DNA of 64,000 nt, taken from contig JBMDXQ010000006.1 in assembly GCA_048594975.1 (NCBI GenBank), positions 62,001 through 126,000 of the forward strand, given 5' to 3'. The notes under the pieces were generated by a model. That model saw only the letters and a list, made by a program, of their open reading frames with translations. It was not told the DNA's origin and ran no database searches. Shown piece by piece: positions 18,381 through 28,200 of this stretch. Each line of letters opens with the position of its first letter. Positions within the stretch are counted from its first letter, which is position 1. The translations under genes were made by a program, and so were the position numbers. The DNA is from JBMDXB01 sp048594975. GTDB taxonomy: Bacteria > Acidobacteriota > Vicinamibacteria > Vicinamibacterales > 2-12-FULL-66-21.

Positions 18381-18557
18381 GGTTCCTCGGTTCCACCGGT
18401 TCCTTGAGGTGGTTCCTCAGTTCCGCGGGTTCCCTGAGGTGGTTCCTCGGTTCCGCGGGTTCCTTGTTCCGAGTTCGGTTCACCGGTTCCGGAACCCCGG
18501 AACCCCTCGAAACCCGGAACCCCCGGAACCCGCGGAACCCCGCGGAACCCCGGAACC
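18381..18557. repeat. Long GGTTCC/GGAACC inverted array, copy 1
   Basis: The left half is built from GGTTCC-type units, including a 30-base direct repeat (18404-18433 and 18434-18463). The right half (about 18490-18557) is built from GGAACC units, so the whole can fold as one long GC-rich hairpin. It starts 12 bases from the TonB receptor stop. Two similar arrays lie at 37247-37329 and 50920-51047. Confidence 0.85.
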
Positions 18558-18568
18558 ACAGCGCACGC

Positions 18569-21500
18569 TCAGAACCTCACGCGCGCACCGATCTGCACCT
18601 GCCGCGACGACGTGACCGTCGTCGTGATCCTCCCGAAGGTCGCGATCGGCGCCTCGACCGGCGCAGTGCCGGCGAACGCGCGCAGCTCCGGGGTGCCGAA
18701 ATTGGTCCGGTTCAGCACGTTGAACGCCTCGAGCCGGATCTCGACGCGGCCGCTGCCGCCGAGCCGTGTCCATCGCGCGTGTTTCACCAGCGCGAGATCG
18801 AGGGTCCGCAGGTTGGGACCACGGAAATCGCCGCGGCCGGTGTTGCCGAACGTGCCGGTCGGCTGCAGCGCGAAGGCGTTCGGATCGAACCACTGCTCGG
18901 GCCGGTCGAGCACGGCGTTGTGCGGGCCGTAGCCCGGAGCGTAGTCGGGACGGTCCTGCCCGATGCCGGGGCCGCGCGACGGGTTCCACTGCGAACGCGA
19001 GCGGTTCGTCTGCACAAACACCGTCAGCGGGTGCCCGCTGCGCATCGTCCAGATGCCCGACAGTTGCCAGCCGCGGAGGAGGGCGGCGGCGATGCCGCCG
19101 GCGTCGCGGGCGAACGGCAGGTCCCACGTGACGTTCATGACCCAGTTGTGGCGCACGTCGAAGTCCGACGGCCCCTTGTTGTAATCGGGGATGAACTCCG
19201 GCATCGCCGAGGTGGTGCCGTTGGTGGCGTCGGAGAAGAACGTGGACGCCTGCGTCGTGTCCTCGCTCTTCGACAGGGTGTACGACGACTGGAACGCGAC
19301 GCCGGCGCTGAAGCGGCGGCGGAGGTCGAGGATGACCGCGTTGTACCAGGAGTCGCCGTCGCTGCTCTTCAGCTCGATCGCGGAGAAGGCCGGGTTGATG
19401 CGCGGCGTGCCGGGCGCGATGAACGGCCGCCCGTCGGCGGTCGTGCCGGTCGGCTGCGCCAGGTTGACGTCGCCGCTGCGCAGCAGGCGCCGGCCGCGCG
19501 AGCCGGCGTAGCCCACGGTCAGGGCCGTCTGCCACCCGACGTCGCGCTGGGCGCTGACGTTGTAGACGTGCACGCGCGGTTTCGCGAGCGCCCACGGCAC
19601 CGGGCGAATCGAGATCGCCGTCGCGCTATCGAACGACGGGGTGGGAAACTCCGGCGCGACGATCACCGGCCGCGGCGTTGCCGGGGGGTTGGTCACCGTC
19701 ACGATCAGGTTCTGGTGGTTGTTGGTGTTGAAGTAGAGCCCGTAGCCGCCGCGCAGCGACGTCCGGCCGTCGCCGAACACGTCCCAGGCGAAGCCGGCGC
19801 GCGGTGAGATGTTCGTGTACGTGGGGTTCTGGTAGAGCGGACCGACGACCGGCTCCGGCGCGAGCAGGTCGGGCAGCGCCGAGTCACGCCCGTAAATGTC
19901 CTGCGGCAGCGTGGCGAACTCGTAGCGGACGCCGCCGTTGAGTGTCAGCCTGGGCGACACCTGGACGTCGTCCTGCAGGTAGACGCCGAACAGCGTGAAG
20001 CGCCAGTAGCGATCGAACTGCGCCTCCGGCGTGAGGCCGATGAAGGTCGCGGCGGTGCCGCGCAGAAACGTCGGGAGGTTGGCGAACGTGAAGATCCCCA
20101 GGCTGAACGTCGGGTTCACCATGTTGTCCTGGTACCGCTCGATCAGCCCGCCGGCCTTGAGCATGTGCCGGCCGCGCGTGTGCACGAGGTCGTTTTGCGC
20201 GCTGAACACGTTCTGCACGAGGCGCACGTCCACCGAGCTCTGCGGCCCGAAGCGCTTCAGCCCGGTGACGTCGATGTCGCCCATCATCGATCGGCCGGGC
20301 ACGAACGGCGCGAGCGGCTGGGAGGTGTTGGCCTCGACCTCCTGGCCGATCCGCGTCCGGCTGAACCCGAGACGCGAGGTGTTCAGCGTGCGCGACGAGA
20401 ACCCGTGCCGGTACTCGGCGGTGAAGAACTGGTTGCGCGACACGAAGGTGCGCGGGAACTGCGGGTAGTCGGTCGGCAGGAACTGATCCGCATCGTCGAT
20501 GGTGTAGCGCGCGAACAGCTGGTTGCCGGCGAGGTGGTAGTCGATCCGGCCCTGGAGGAAGTGCTCGTCGAGCCGCTGCTGGAACGGGAAGTTGTGGACG
20601 GCCAGCCCCTGGCCGAGCGACGGGCCGTTGGCGCGGGGGTACTCGGCGAGATACGGCGCCACGGCCGGGTTGACCGGCACCGTGCCGGTCGGCAGGATGC
20701 CGAGCCGCGCGTTGTCGTCGGGGACGACGGTGGAGATGGTCCTGCCGAGCCGCTCGACGAGCGCCTCGTACCCGAGGAAGAAGAACGCGCGATCCCGCGC
20801 GATCGGCCCGCCGAGCGTCGCACCGAACTGGTTGCGGGTGAAGTCCGGCTTCTCCTCCGCATCGAAGTAGTTGCGCGCGTCCAGCGCGTCGTTGCGGTGG
20901 AACTCGAAGGCGCTGCCGCTCACCCGGTTCGCACCCGACTTGGTGAGCACGTTGATCTGCCCGCCCGAGTTCCGGCCGAACTCCGCGCTGTAGGCGTTCG
21001 CCTCGACGCGGAACTCGCGCACCGTCTCCACACCGAGCGCCGTGCCGGCGGCGCTCCCGGCCGGCCCGTTCGTGAAGTCGTTCTGCAGCGTGCCGTCGAG
21101 GAGGTACACGTTCGACCGCGGATCCTGCCCGTTCACGCTCATGCCCAGCCCGTGCGCCACCACCGATCCGCCGTCGCGATGCGGGAAGGCGAGCACGCCG
21201 GGCTGCAGCAATGCCAGGTCGGTGTAGTTGCGGCCGTTCAGCGGCAGCTGCTCGATCGTCTCCTCGCCGACTAGGTAACTCAGCTCCGAACTGCCGGTGT
21301 TCACCAGCGGCTGCACGCCGACGACGTGGTCCTTCACCTCGAGCTCGCCCAGCTGCATCGTGAGGTTCAGGTTCAACGTCTCCGCGATCGTCACCTTGAC
21401 GCCGCGGCGCGTGTGCGGCTTGAAGCCCGCGAGCTCGAGCGTCAGCTGGTACGAGCCGGGCGGCAGGAAGGGGATGACGAAGCGGCCCTCGACGCCGGTG

Positions 21501-21721
21501 ATGGCGCTGCGCACCAGCCCGGTCGACTCGTTGGTCGCCGAGACGGTGACGCCGGGCAGGATGAAGCCGGTCGCATCGTGCACGGATCCGGCGATCGTGC
21601 CAGTCGTCTGCGCGGCGGCGGCGGGGATGAACGGGGTGACGAAGAGCGACACGAGCAGGGCGGCAACGCAGCGAGACAGCAAGGGAGCACTCCAGGCCAG
21701 ACAGGCGCTCGGGCTGGCCAC
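18569..21721 (-). CDS. TonB-dependent receptor, Oar-like
   Basis: Large outer-membrane receptor of about 1050 residues. After a signal peptide (cleavage near AAAA-QT) comes a carboxypeptidase-regulatory-like domain (GTIAGSVHDATGFILPGVTV to about residue 125), then a plug domain (IEQLPLNGRNYTDLALLQPGV to GGQINVLTKSGANRVSG) and a beta-barrel ending in GARVRF. The C-terminal Phe is the outer-membrane sorting signal. This architecture is typical of acidobacterial Oar-like receptors, thought to import oligosaccharides or peptides with TonB energy. The start is a GTG at 21721; a TTG 39 bases downstream with GGAG before it is an alternative. It diverges from DUF3311/symporter genes with only 32 bases between starts, suggesting joint regulation of outer- and inner-membrane uptake. 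Confidence 0.92.
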   Translation of the reverse strand: MASPSACLAWSAPLLSRCVAALLVSLFVTPFIPAAAAQTTGTIAGSVHDATGFILPGVTVSATNESTGLVRSAITGVEGRFVIPFLPPGSYQLTLELAGFKPHTRRGVKVTIAETLNLNLTMQLGELEVKDHVVGVQPLVNTGSSELSYLVGEETIEQLPLNGRNYTDLALLQPGVLAFPHRDGGSVVAHGLGMSVNGQDPRSNVYLLDGTLQNDFTNGPAGSAAGTALGVETVREFRVEANAYSAEFGRNSGGQINVLTKSGANRVSGSAFEFHRNDALDARNYFDAEEKPDFTRNQFGATLGGPIARDRAFFFLGYEALVERLGRTISTVVPDDNARLGILPTGTVPVNPAVAPYLAEYPRANGPSLGQGLAVHNFPFQQRLDEHFLQGRIDYHLAGNQLFARYTIDDADQFLPTDYPQFPRTFVSRNQFFTAEYRHGFSSRTLNTSRLGFSRTRIGQEVEANTSQPLAPFVPGRSMMGDIDVTGLKRFGPQSSVDVRLVQNVFSAQNDLVHTRGRHMLKAGGLIERYQDNMVNPTFSLGIFTFANLPTFLRGTAATFIGLTPEAQFDRYWRFTLFGVYLQDDVQVSPRLTLNGGVRYEFATLPQDIYGRDSALPDLLAPEPVVGPLYQNPTYTNISPRAGFAWDVFGDGRTSLRGGYGLYFNTNNHQNLIVTVTNPPATPRPVIVAPEFPTPSFDSATAISIRPVPWALAKPRVHVYNVSAQRDVGWQTALTVGYAGSRGRRLLRSGDVNLAQPTGTTADGRPFIAPGTPRINPAFSAIELKSSDGDSWYNAVILDLRRRFSAGVAFQSSYTLSKSEDTTQASTFFSDATNGTTSAMPEFIPDYNKGPSDFDVRHNWVMNVTWDLPFARDAGGIAAALLRGWQLSGIWTMRSGHPLTVFVQTNRSRSQWNPSRGPGIGQDRPDYAPGYGPHNAVLDRPEQWFDPNAFALQPTGTFGNTGRGDFRGPNLRTLDLALVKHARWTRLGGSGRVEIRLEAFNVLNRTNFGTPELRAFAGTAPVEAPIATFGRITTTVTSSRQVQIGARVRF

Positions 21722-21753
21722 CCGGCAATTCTATGTGATAAACACGATTCCGC

Positions 21754-22014
21754 ATGCGGACGCGCCTGCTGCTGTTGCTCGCCATTGCCGCCGTCTACCT
21801 GCTGCACCAGGACGTCTGGTTCTGGCGCACGGCGCGGCCGCTGGTGTTCGGCTTCCTTCCGATCGGCCTCGCCTACCACGCCGCCTACTGCCTGCTCGCG
21901 ACCGGCCTCATGTGGGTGCTGACCAGGACCGCGTGGCCCGATCACCTCGACGGCGACGCCAGGAGCGGAGCGGGGCGAGGGGTCCGCGCGAGCGACGAGC
22001 TTGGCGGGGTGTAG
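21754..22014 (+). CDS. DUF3311 family small membrane protein
   Basis: An 86-residue protein with two hydrophobic helices (about residues 4-17 and 30-58) and the DUF3311 feature F-G-F-L-P-I-G-L-A-Y-H between them. DUF3311 genes are usually found directly upstream of sodium:solute symporters, as here, and may be an accessory subunit. The last ~20 residues (from D-G-D-A-R-S-G-A-G onwards) are hydrophilic and are encoded by a REP-like element, so the natural protein may be shorter. The stop overlaps a possible TTG start of the symporter. Confidence 0.8.
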   Translation: MRTRLLLLLAIAAVYLLHQDVWFWRTARPLVFGFLPIGLAYHAAYCLLATGLMWVLTRTAWPDHLDGDARSGAGRGVRASDELGGV

Positions 22015-22022
22015 GTCCCCGC
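21960..22022. repeat. REP-like element overlapping two coding ends
   Basis: The segment ends in GGCGGGGTGTAGGTCCCCGC (22003-22022), nearly the same as the complement of elements at 46936-46960 and 32731-32756. Each is associated with GAGCGA-rich sequence. It encodes the DUF3311 C-terminus and covers the possible symporter start. Confidence 0.5.
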
Positions 22023-23572
22023 AATCCAAAAGACACGTGCTGCCCGCGCTCATCGTCTTCGCGTACCTCGCGGTCGTCCTGTACATCGGGACGTTCGCCG
22101 TCCGGCGGTCCCATCGCGGCGAGGCGGAGGACTACTTCCTGGCGGGCCGATCGCTCGGCCCGGTCGTGTTCCTGCTCTCGCTGTTCGGCACGAACATGAC
22201 GGCGTTCACGATCCTCGGATCCGCCGGCCATGCGTTCACGAACGGGATCGTCACCTTCGGCCTGATGGCCTCGTCGTCGGCGTTCGTGATCCCGCTGACG
22301 CTGTTCTTCATCGGCACGCGGCTGTGGGCGCTGGGCAAGCGCTACGGGTTCATGACGCCGGTACAGATGTTCCGCGACCGCTGGGAGTGCGGGCACATCG
22401 GCACAGTGATCTTCGCGGTGCAGGCGGCGCTGCTCGTGCCCTACATCATCATCGGCGTGATGGGCGGGGGGACCGCGCTGCGCGCGATCAGCGGCGGCGC
22501 CGTGCCGTATCCGGTCGGCGGCGCCGTGGTCGCGCTCGTGGTCATGAGCTACGTGTTCTTTGGCGGCATGCGCGGCACGGCGTGGGTCAACACGTTCCAG
22601 ACGGCGCTGTTCCTGTCGTTCGGCGCGGCCGCGCTGGTGGTGATCGGCCGCGGCATCGGCGGGTTCTCGACGGCGATGGAGACGCTGCTCGCCTCGCCCG
22701 CGACGGCGCCGCTCCTGACCCGCGAGCGCATCGCTCCGCTCTTCTTCCTGAGCTACACCTTCATCCCGCTGTCCACGATCGCGTTCCCGCACATCGCCAT
22801 CTTCTGCCTGACCGCGCGGCGAGTGGGTCAGTTCCGCCGGACAGTGATTTTCTACCCGCTCTGCCTGCTCGCCATCTGGCTGCCGTGCGTGTTCCTCGGC
22901 GTTGCCGCCAACGCGATGCGCGACACCCCGCGGATCGAGCAGAAGCTCGAGGCGCGGGCGGCGCTCGCCGCGGCGCCGCCGTCGATGCCGGCCGAGGAGC
23001 GCGCCACGCTGCGGCGGCAGGCGGCGGGCGACGACGTCGTCCTGGTGATGCTGGAGCGCTACGCGCCGCTGTGGCTGGCCGGGGTGCTGGGTGCGGGGAT
23101 CATGGCGGCGGTGATGGCGAGCGACTCGCAGATCCTGGCGCTGTCGACGCTGTTCACGGAGGACGTGTTCGCGTACTACGGCGGCAAGGAGCGGTTCGGC
23201 GAGGCGGTGCAGGTACATACCGGGCGTGCCTTCGTCGTGCTGCTCACCGTGGCCGCCTACATCATTGCGCTGGCCTCGCCGCAGAGCATCTTCGACATCG
23301 CGGTGCAGTACGCATTCTCCGGCTACGCGGCGCTGTCGCCGCTGCTGGTCGCGGCGCTGTTCTGGAAGCGCAGCACCAAGTGGGGCGCGCTGGCGGTGGC
23401 GGTATGGACCGCGTCCGCCGTCCTGTACGCGCAGAACGTCCCCGGCGGCCTGGCCTGGTTCGGCCTGATGCCGGTCGTGCCGATGACGATCGTGTCGGCG
23501 CTGCTGATGGTCGTGGTGTCGCTGGCGACGAGGCCGCCGTCGGCGGAAACCCTGCGCCGATATTGCGCGTGA
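22001..23572 (+). CDS. Sodium:solute symporter (SSS) family protein
   Basis: Inner-membrane symporter of the SSS family (LeuT fold), importing a solute with sodium. The chain opens ALIVFAYLAVVLYIGTFAVR (helix 1), then E-D-Y-F-L-A-G-R-S-L-G-P, the hallmark loop. It continues through about 12-13 helices, including V-F-F-G-G-M-R-G-T-A-W-V-N-T-F-Q near residue 190. It is at most 523 residues long. The longest frame begins with TTG 22001 inside a REP-like element; GTG 22037 gives a cleaner N-terminus. Pantothenate- or sugar-like substrates are typical of relatives with DUF3311, but none can be assigned here. Confidence 0.92.
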   Translation: MAGCRSPQSKRHVLPALIVFAYLAVVLYIGTFAVRRSHRGEAEDYFLAGRSLGPVVFLLSLFGTNMTAFTILGSAGHAFTNGIVTFGLMASSSAFVIPLTLFFIGTRLWALGKRYGFMTPVQMFRDRWECGHIGTVIFAVQAALLVPYIIIGVMGGGTALRAISGGAVPYPVGGAVVALVVMSYVFFGGMRGTAWVNTFQTALFLSFGAAALVVIGRGIGGFSTAMETLLASPATAPLLTRERIAPLFFLSYTFIPLSTIAFPHIAIFCLTARRVGQFRRTVIFYPLCLLAIWLPCVFLGVAANAMRDTPRIEQKLEARAALAAAPPSMPAEERATLRRQAAGDDVVLVMLERYAPLWLAGVLGAGIMAAVMASDSQILALSTLFTEDVFAYYGGKERFGEAVQVHTGRAFVVLLTVAAYIIALASPQSIFDIAVQYAFSGYAALSPLLVAALFWKRSTKWGALAVAVWTASAVLYAQNVPGGLAWFGLMPVVPMTIVSALLMVVVSLATRPPSAETLRRYCA

Positions 23573-23777
23573 GGGTATTCTCTCGGTAAGAGAAAGGTGC
23601 CCGTCTTCGAAACGGGAAGGCGGCGTCACGTGGAGTGTTGCCGAAAACATCTGGGTGGAGGCCTCGTCGGCGCGAGGCCTCCGATTGACTTGCCGCGATG
23701 GCACCGCGGTAGCCTCCGGCAGAGCTATTCGTCGGCCGCCTGATGTCGCAGCGGTGCGAGGGAAACGTGGTCTCCTT
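23573..23777. other. Convergent spacer with several hairpins
   Basis: On the + strand there are successive stem-loops: TTCTCT/AGAGAA (about 23579-23595), CCCGT/ACGGG (about 23610-23626), GGAGGCCTCG/CGAGGCCTCC (23657-23682, six-base loop, perfect 10-bp stem) and CCGCG/CGCGG just after 23695. They lie between two convergent genes and most simply serve as a bidirectional terminator region. No match to a riboswitch consensus known to me. Confidence 0.45.
23657..23682. terminator. Perfect 10-bp hairpin, likely bidirectional terminator
   Basis: GGAGGCCTCG and CGAGGCCTCC enclose TCGGCG. No long U tract follows on either strand, so if it terminates transcription it does so as a GC-rich hairpin or with Rho. 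Confidence 0.5.
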
Positions 23778-24329
23778 TTACTGCAGGTCCACCAGGTGGC
23801 CCGACACCGTGACTTTCGCGTCCCCGCCGGCCGCGTTCGTCAGTGCGAAGCTGACGTCGAGCGTGCTGCCGGGATTCACGTAGATCCGCGCGGGGAACGA
23901 GATCGCCAGGACTCCGGCTCCCTGAATACTGAAGAGATCCCCACCGGGGAAATCGTAGGTCTGATTCGTCGTTGGGTTGCGAATCGTGACTGCGACGAGA
24001 TCTGCGGTCGGGTCGTTACTGGACGCGGTGGCATTGATGTATTCGATCACCAGGCGCTTGCCCGCCGGGACCGAGAGAAGCGGCGCGAACTCGCTGACGC
24101 CGCCGGCCGTGAACACGTTTCCGGTCGCTTCGAAGGGCTGCAGCGCCGGTTCATCGATGCTGCGGATCAGAAGGGGTTTGAACGTCTGAGCGACGGCATC
24201 GACCGAGGTGATGTTCCCGACGGCGGCGGACAGGACGGCGAGGGATGCGGCTGTCCACAGAGCGTACTTCAGCCTGGGTCTGATCGGGGAGTTCCTCTCC
24301 GGCGTGCTCGAGGGTCTTGCTGTGTTCAT
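23778..24329 (-). CDS. Hypothetical secreted beta-sandwich protein
   Basis: A 183-residue protein with a basic N-terminus and one hydrophobic export segment (YALWTAASLAVLSAAVGNI), followed by a mature region rich in alternating beta-type sequence: RLVIEYINATASSNDPTADLVAVTIR and GAGVLAISFPARIYVNPGSTLDVSFAL. Such sequences are common in small acidobacterial exported proteins of unknown role. Start at ATG 24329 is well supported by AGGAGAG seven bases upstream. It stands alone between the symporter and the response regulator. Confidence 0.7.
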   Translation of the reverse strand: MNTARPSSTPERNSPIRPRLKYALWTAASLAVLSAAVGNITSVDAVAQTFKPLLIRSIDEPALQPFEATGNVFTAGGVSEFAPLLSVPAGKRLVIEYINATASSNDPTADLVAVTIRNPTTNQTYDFPGGDLFSIQGAGVLAISFPARIYVNPGSTLDVSFALTNAAGGDAKVTVSGHLVDLQ

Positions 24330-24486
24330 GGCTTCTCTCCTCTGATGTTGATGGAACGCGTGACGCACGCGATACGGCAATACGCTACGCTCCGGAGAGG
24401 TCGAGGGTCACCACACGTTCTGGGAGGAATCTTCTCTGCGATGGATCAGACATGACGGGACGCCTTCGCCCGTGGCGTGGCCGGCG

Positions 24487-25158
24487 CTATGTGGCCAATC
24501 GCTGGCGCAAGGCCTTGCTGACCGCTTCCGATTTGGAGTGGACTTGCAGCTTGCTGTAGACGTTCTTGATGTGAAAGCAGATGGTGTTGTAGCTCACGCC
24601 GAGCTCGGCGGCCGCCGTCTTGTAGCTGTGGCCCTCGACCAGCAGCTTGAGAAGACGCAATTCATGGGGGGTCAGGTCGTAATCGGCACGGAGCGGTGGG
24701 CGAATCTCACGAAAGAGCCCGACGACCTTGCGTGCGATCTCCGGCGACATCGGCGCACCTCCGTGCGCCGCCTCCCTGATGCTCTCCAGCAGGCGCGCCG
24801 GCGGAGTCTTCTTCAGCAGGTATCCGCTCGCCCCGGCGCAGAGCGCAGCGAAGACGCGTTCATCCTCGTCGTAGACGGTGAACATGAGCATCGTCAGGCG
24901 GGGGTGCCGTTCTTTCAGGACACGCACGCCTTCGATGCCGTTCATTCCGGGAAGCCCGATGTCGACGAGGAGGACGTCGGGAGGATCGCCGAGGAGCCTC
25001 GGCAACGCTTCCTCCATGCTGCGAAACGCGCCCGTGCAGCGAAAGCCATCGGTGCCGTCGATCAGGACCGCAAAGCCGTCGCGGAGCGTACGCTGGTCTT
25101 CAACGATGGCAACCTTGATGGGCGCCTCGGCGCGCCGGTTCGTTGCGTCCTCAGCCAT
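24487..25158 (-). CDS. NarL/FixJ-type response regulator
   Basis: Two-domain regulator of 223 residues. The receiver domain has acidic pocket residues E20/D21, phospho-acceptor D66 (in V-L-L-V-D-I-G-L-P-G) and the switch lysine in G-Y-L-L-K-K. A LuxR-type helix-turn-helix occupies about 158-215 (LTPHELRLLKLLVEGHSYKTAAAELG). When phosphorylated it should bind DNA and control transcription. Its partner is clearly the sensor kinase encoded just upstream on the same strand, 117 bases away; that gap contains two tight hairpins. Confidence 0.93.
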   Translation of the reverse strand: MAEDATNRRAEAPIKVAIVEDQRTLRDGFAVLIDGTDGFRCTGAFRSMEEALPRLLGDPPDVLLVDIGLPGMNGIEGVRVLKERHPRLTMLMFTVYDEDERVFAALCAGASGYLLKKTPPARLLESIREAAHGGAPMSPEIARKVVGLFREIRPPLRADYDLTPHELRLLKLLVEGHSYKTAAAELGVSYNTICFHIKNVYSKLQVHSKSEAVSKALRQRLAT

Positions 25159-25204
25159 GGGCGTCTCGTGGCGTTACGGGCAGCCGACGGGCAGGTTACA
25201 CCGC

Positions 25205-25238
25205 GGGTCCCCTCGTGGACCCCACATGATCTTGTGGG
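25205..25238. other. Two tandem hairpins between kinase and regulator genes
   Basis: GGGTCC/GGACCC (25205-25222, loop CCTCGT) and CCCACA/TGTGGG (25221-25238, loop TGATCT) abut and share two bases, so they may be alternative or stacked structures. Their place between the two genes of one signalling pair suggests partial termination or RNA processing. Confidence 0.5.
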
Positions 25239-25275
25239 AAGGCATCAGGCATCGCTACCCGGTCGCCTCCGCTTT

Positions 25276-28200
25276 TCAGCGGGACCTCACCCGCCATGGC
25301 TGCCGTCCCAGGGGTGCAGTGACCGTGACCGTTGTGCCCTCGCCCACCGCGGACGCGAGCGCTACCGTGCCTCCTATGCGCGCCGTCCGCTGGCGCATGC
25401 TCGCCAGGCCATTCCCATCGGACACTGAATCCAGGTCGAATCCCTTCCCGTTGTCGCTGACGCGCAACTCGAATCGGCCATGGCGGGCAGCGACCGCGAT
25501 GTCCACCCGCGTGCAGGCCGAATGGCGAATGATGTTGTTCACGCTCTCCTTGAAGATCAGCCACATCTCGCGCCGCACGTCCGGCCTGAGCCCGAAATCG
25601 TGACCCTCATCCGCCTGAAAGCGGAGATCAACGTCGCGGGCACCGAGCAGCTCGCTCGCAAACCGACGCATGCGGTGGATCAGATCGGACAGCTGATCGC
25701 GCAGCGGATTGATCGCCCATACGATGTCATTCATCGAATCCACGAGATCGCGCGAGACCTGCGCGATCGTCGAGAGCGGTTCGGAGACCGTCGGGTCTGC
25801 GCCCACGCGCCTGCCGATAATCTCGCTGAGCAGGGCCACCTGAGACAGGCCAGAGCCGATGTCGTCGTGCAGGTCCGTCGCGATCCGCGTCCGGATCTGT
25901 TCGAGCTCGATCAGCCGCGCCAGACGGGAGCGTTGGATGATGTAGGCCAATGAGGCCGCTGCCGCGACCGCCAGGGCAAGAAACCACCATCGCTGCCACA
26001 GCGGCGGCAGGATCGCGAAGCGAACCATCGCCGGGCTCTCGCTCGGTGTCCCGTCCGCAGCGAGGGCTCGCACCAGAAACCGGTAGCGGCCCGGCGCGAG
26101 GCTGCCGTAGTTCACCTGACGCTGAGTCGTGGCCGCGCTCCAATCGCGATCGGCCCCTTCGAGACGATATTGATAACGGAGCGCCCGCCCTGTATCCGAC
26201 GACAGGCCGAAGAAGTCAATCTGCACGTGATTCCGACCCGGCCCGAGGACCATCGGTCCCACCTCGCCGGAGCCCAGCGCAGAAATGGTTTGCGCGCCGC
26301 CCGGGATGTGCAGACCGCCAATCCTGATTCGAGGAGGCGAGACGGGCGGGTCGGGGCCCGGCACCAAGCGCAGCGCACCGTTGGTGGTGGTGAACCAGAG
26401 CGCGCCGGTCGAATCGCGAAACGCCGCCTGGAACTCCGTGTTGATTACCCCGTCGGCCGCGGAATAGTGCCTGACGCGCCCGGTGGTCGGGTCCAGGCGA
26501 TCGATGCCGACGCCGTGTCCAACGTAGATGTATCCGCGATCATCTTCCGTCACGCACACAACGGTGTTGCTGGACAACCCCTCGGCGGTCGTATACGTCC
26601 TCACACGAGGCCGGTCAGCCTGGAGATCGTCAACGCGCAACAGACCCCACGCGTGCGCCGCTGCCCAGAGACGACCTGCCCGATCGACGTGAAGCGCAAC
26701 GATGTTCCGCGGCGGTCCGTCACTGGCTCCGACCAGTACCATGAAGCGGCCCGCGGCGTACCGAACCAGGTCACCGCCGCGAAAGCCTATCCAGAGGTTC
26801 CCCGCGCCATCCTCGGCAAAGGCGCGTGGCGCGTTGAACGGTCGCAGCCCGTCGGCATCCGAGTAGCGATCGAACCGGTTCATCGCACGGTTCCAGCGCG
26901 ACAGTACATCGCGGCCGGGGGCGAAGTGGGCCACCCAGATGTCTCCGCGCCGATCCTCGAACAGCCGCCCGACATCGTTGTCGGCAAGCCCGTGGCGTGT
27001 GGTGTAGACGGCTTTCGGCGAGGCCTGCGCCAGCTGCTCGAGCCGGCTGACGCGCGGGAACCGCCACAGCCCTTCGCGCGTAGCCACCCACCACTCGCCC
27101 GTACGGTCGACGAGCACGCTCTGGTCGGCGCGCCACGCGGTGAGCCGACCTGGCAATCGCGGCTTGACGGTTGTGAACCTCCTGCCATCGAAGCGGCTGA
27201 TTAGATAGTCGCTACTGATGACATAGACTGCTCCATCTCGCTCGAACACCGACCCGGCAGCCTGCCCGAGGCCCTCCGCCCCGCCATACGCGACGAAACC
27301 TCCTCTGGCGAGCCGCATCACGCCGTTCACGGTGCCGACCCAGATGTTGCCTCCACTGTCTCCGCGCAGTGTCAGGATGAAGTTGTCGCTCAGCCCTTGA
27401 GCTTGCGCATAGGTCTGAAAGCGTCCGTCGCGAACTTCGGCCAGGCCGCCGGAGGGCACACCGATCCAGATGGCTCCAGACGAGGAGCGGACGAGTGACG
27501 AGACGCGATTCCCGGGCAGGCCATGCGCCGAGGTGTATCGGCGAACCTCGCCGATTGCGTCAGGCAGTTTGAGGAGGTTCGCCGAGATCGAATGCGTGGT
27601 CGGCACCGGGGCGAGCACAATCGGCCGTTCCGGCTCAGGAGCGATCGGGGCTGCGACCGGCGGCCTGACGCCGCGCTGCGACGAGGTGGCGTCCTGAAGT
27701 GGAGGCGGTCGGAAAACAATCAACCCCGAATTGTGCCCGACCCAGAGTCGACCCTCGTCATCCATCACGATGGCCCAGACGTGATCACTGCTACCTCGCG
27801 GATCTACCGTGTACTGGACGATTCGACCATCCGGCGCACGCCGGAGGAGGCCGAACCTGCTGCCAATCCAGAGGCTGCCGTCGCCGTCCTCCAGCATGGC
27901 CCACACCTGAATCGACCGGTCGGCGTGTGTTCGCAGGCCGAGCCTCACGGGCCGGAACTGCGCGCCGTCTGCGCCGCCTTCCAGCCAGAACAGTCCACCA
28001 TCTGTTCCGACCCAGATGCGTCCGGTCCGATCCCGATAAAGGACGTTGACACGGTCGGTCGCGGCATCATCGCCAACACGATAGGCGGTAAAGCGAAGGG
28101 AACGCCCGTCCTGCAGCTGATCGGGCTGGGCGGGGTCAAAGCGAACCACGCCGCCCCCGTTGGTCGCGATCCAATACCCGTGCGTCGTCTCCAGGAGATC

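Noticed and set aside
18404..18463. Direct 30-base repeat, CRISPR-like at first sight
   Set aside because: The two copies are adjacent with no spacers and belong to a GGTTCC/GGAACC inverted array; no cas genes are present.
18362..18559. Open frame giving a repetitive peptide (G-T-R-G-T-E-E-P-P-Q)
   Set aside because: It is the translation of the repeat array; no ribosome site or conserved domain.
23573..23777. Cobalamin or cyclic-di-GMP riboswitch
   Set aside because: The conserved boxes are absent, and on the + strand no gene follows for it to control.
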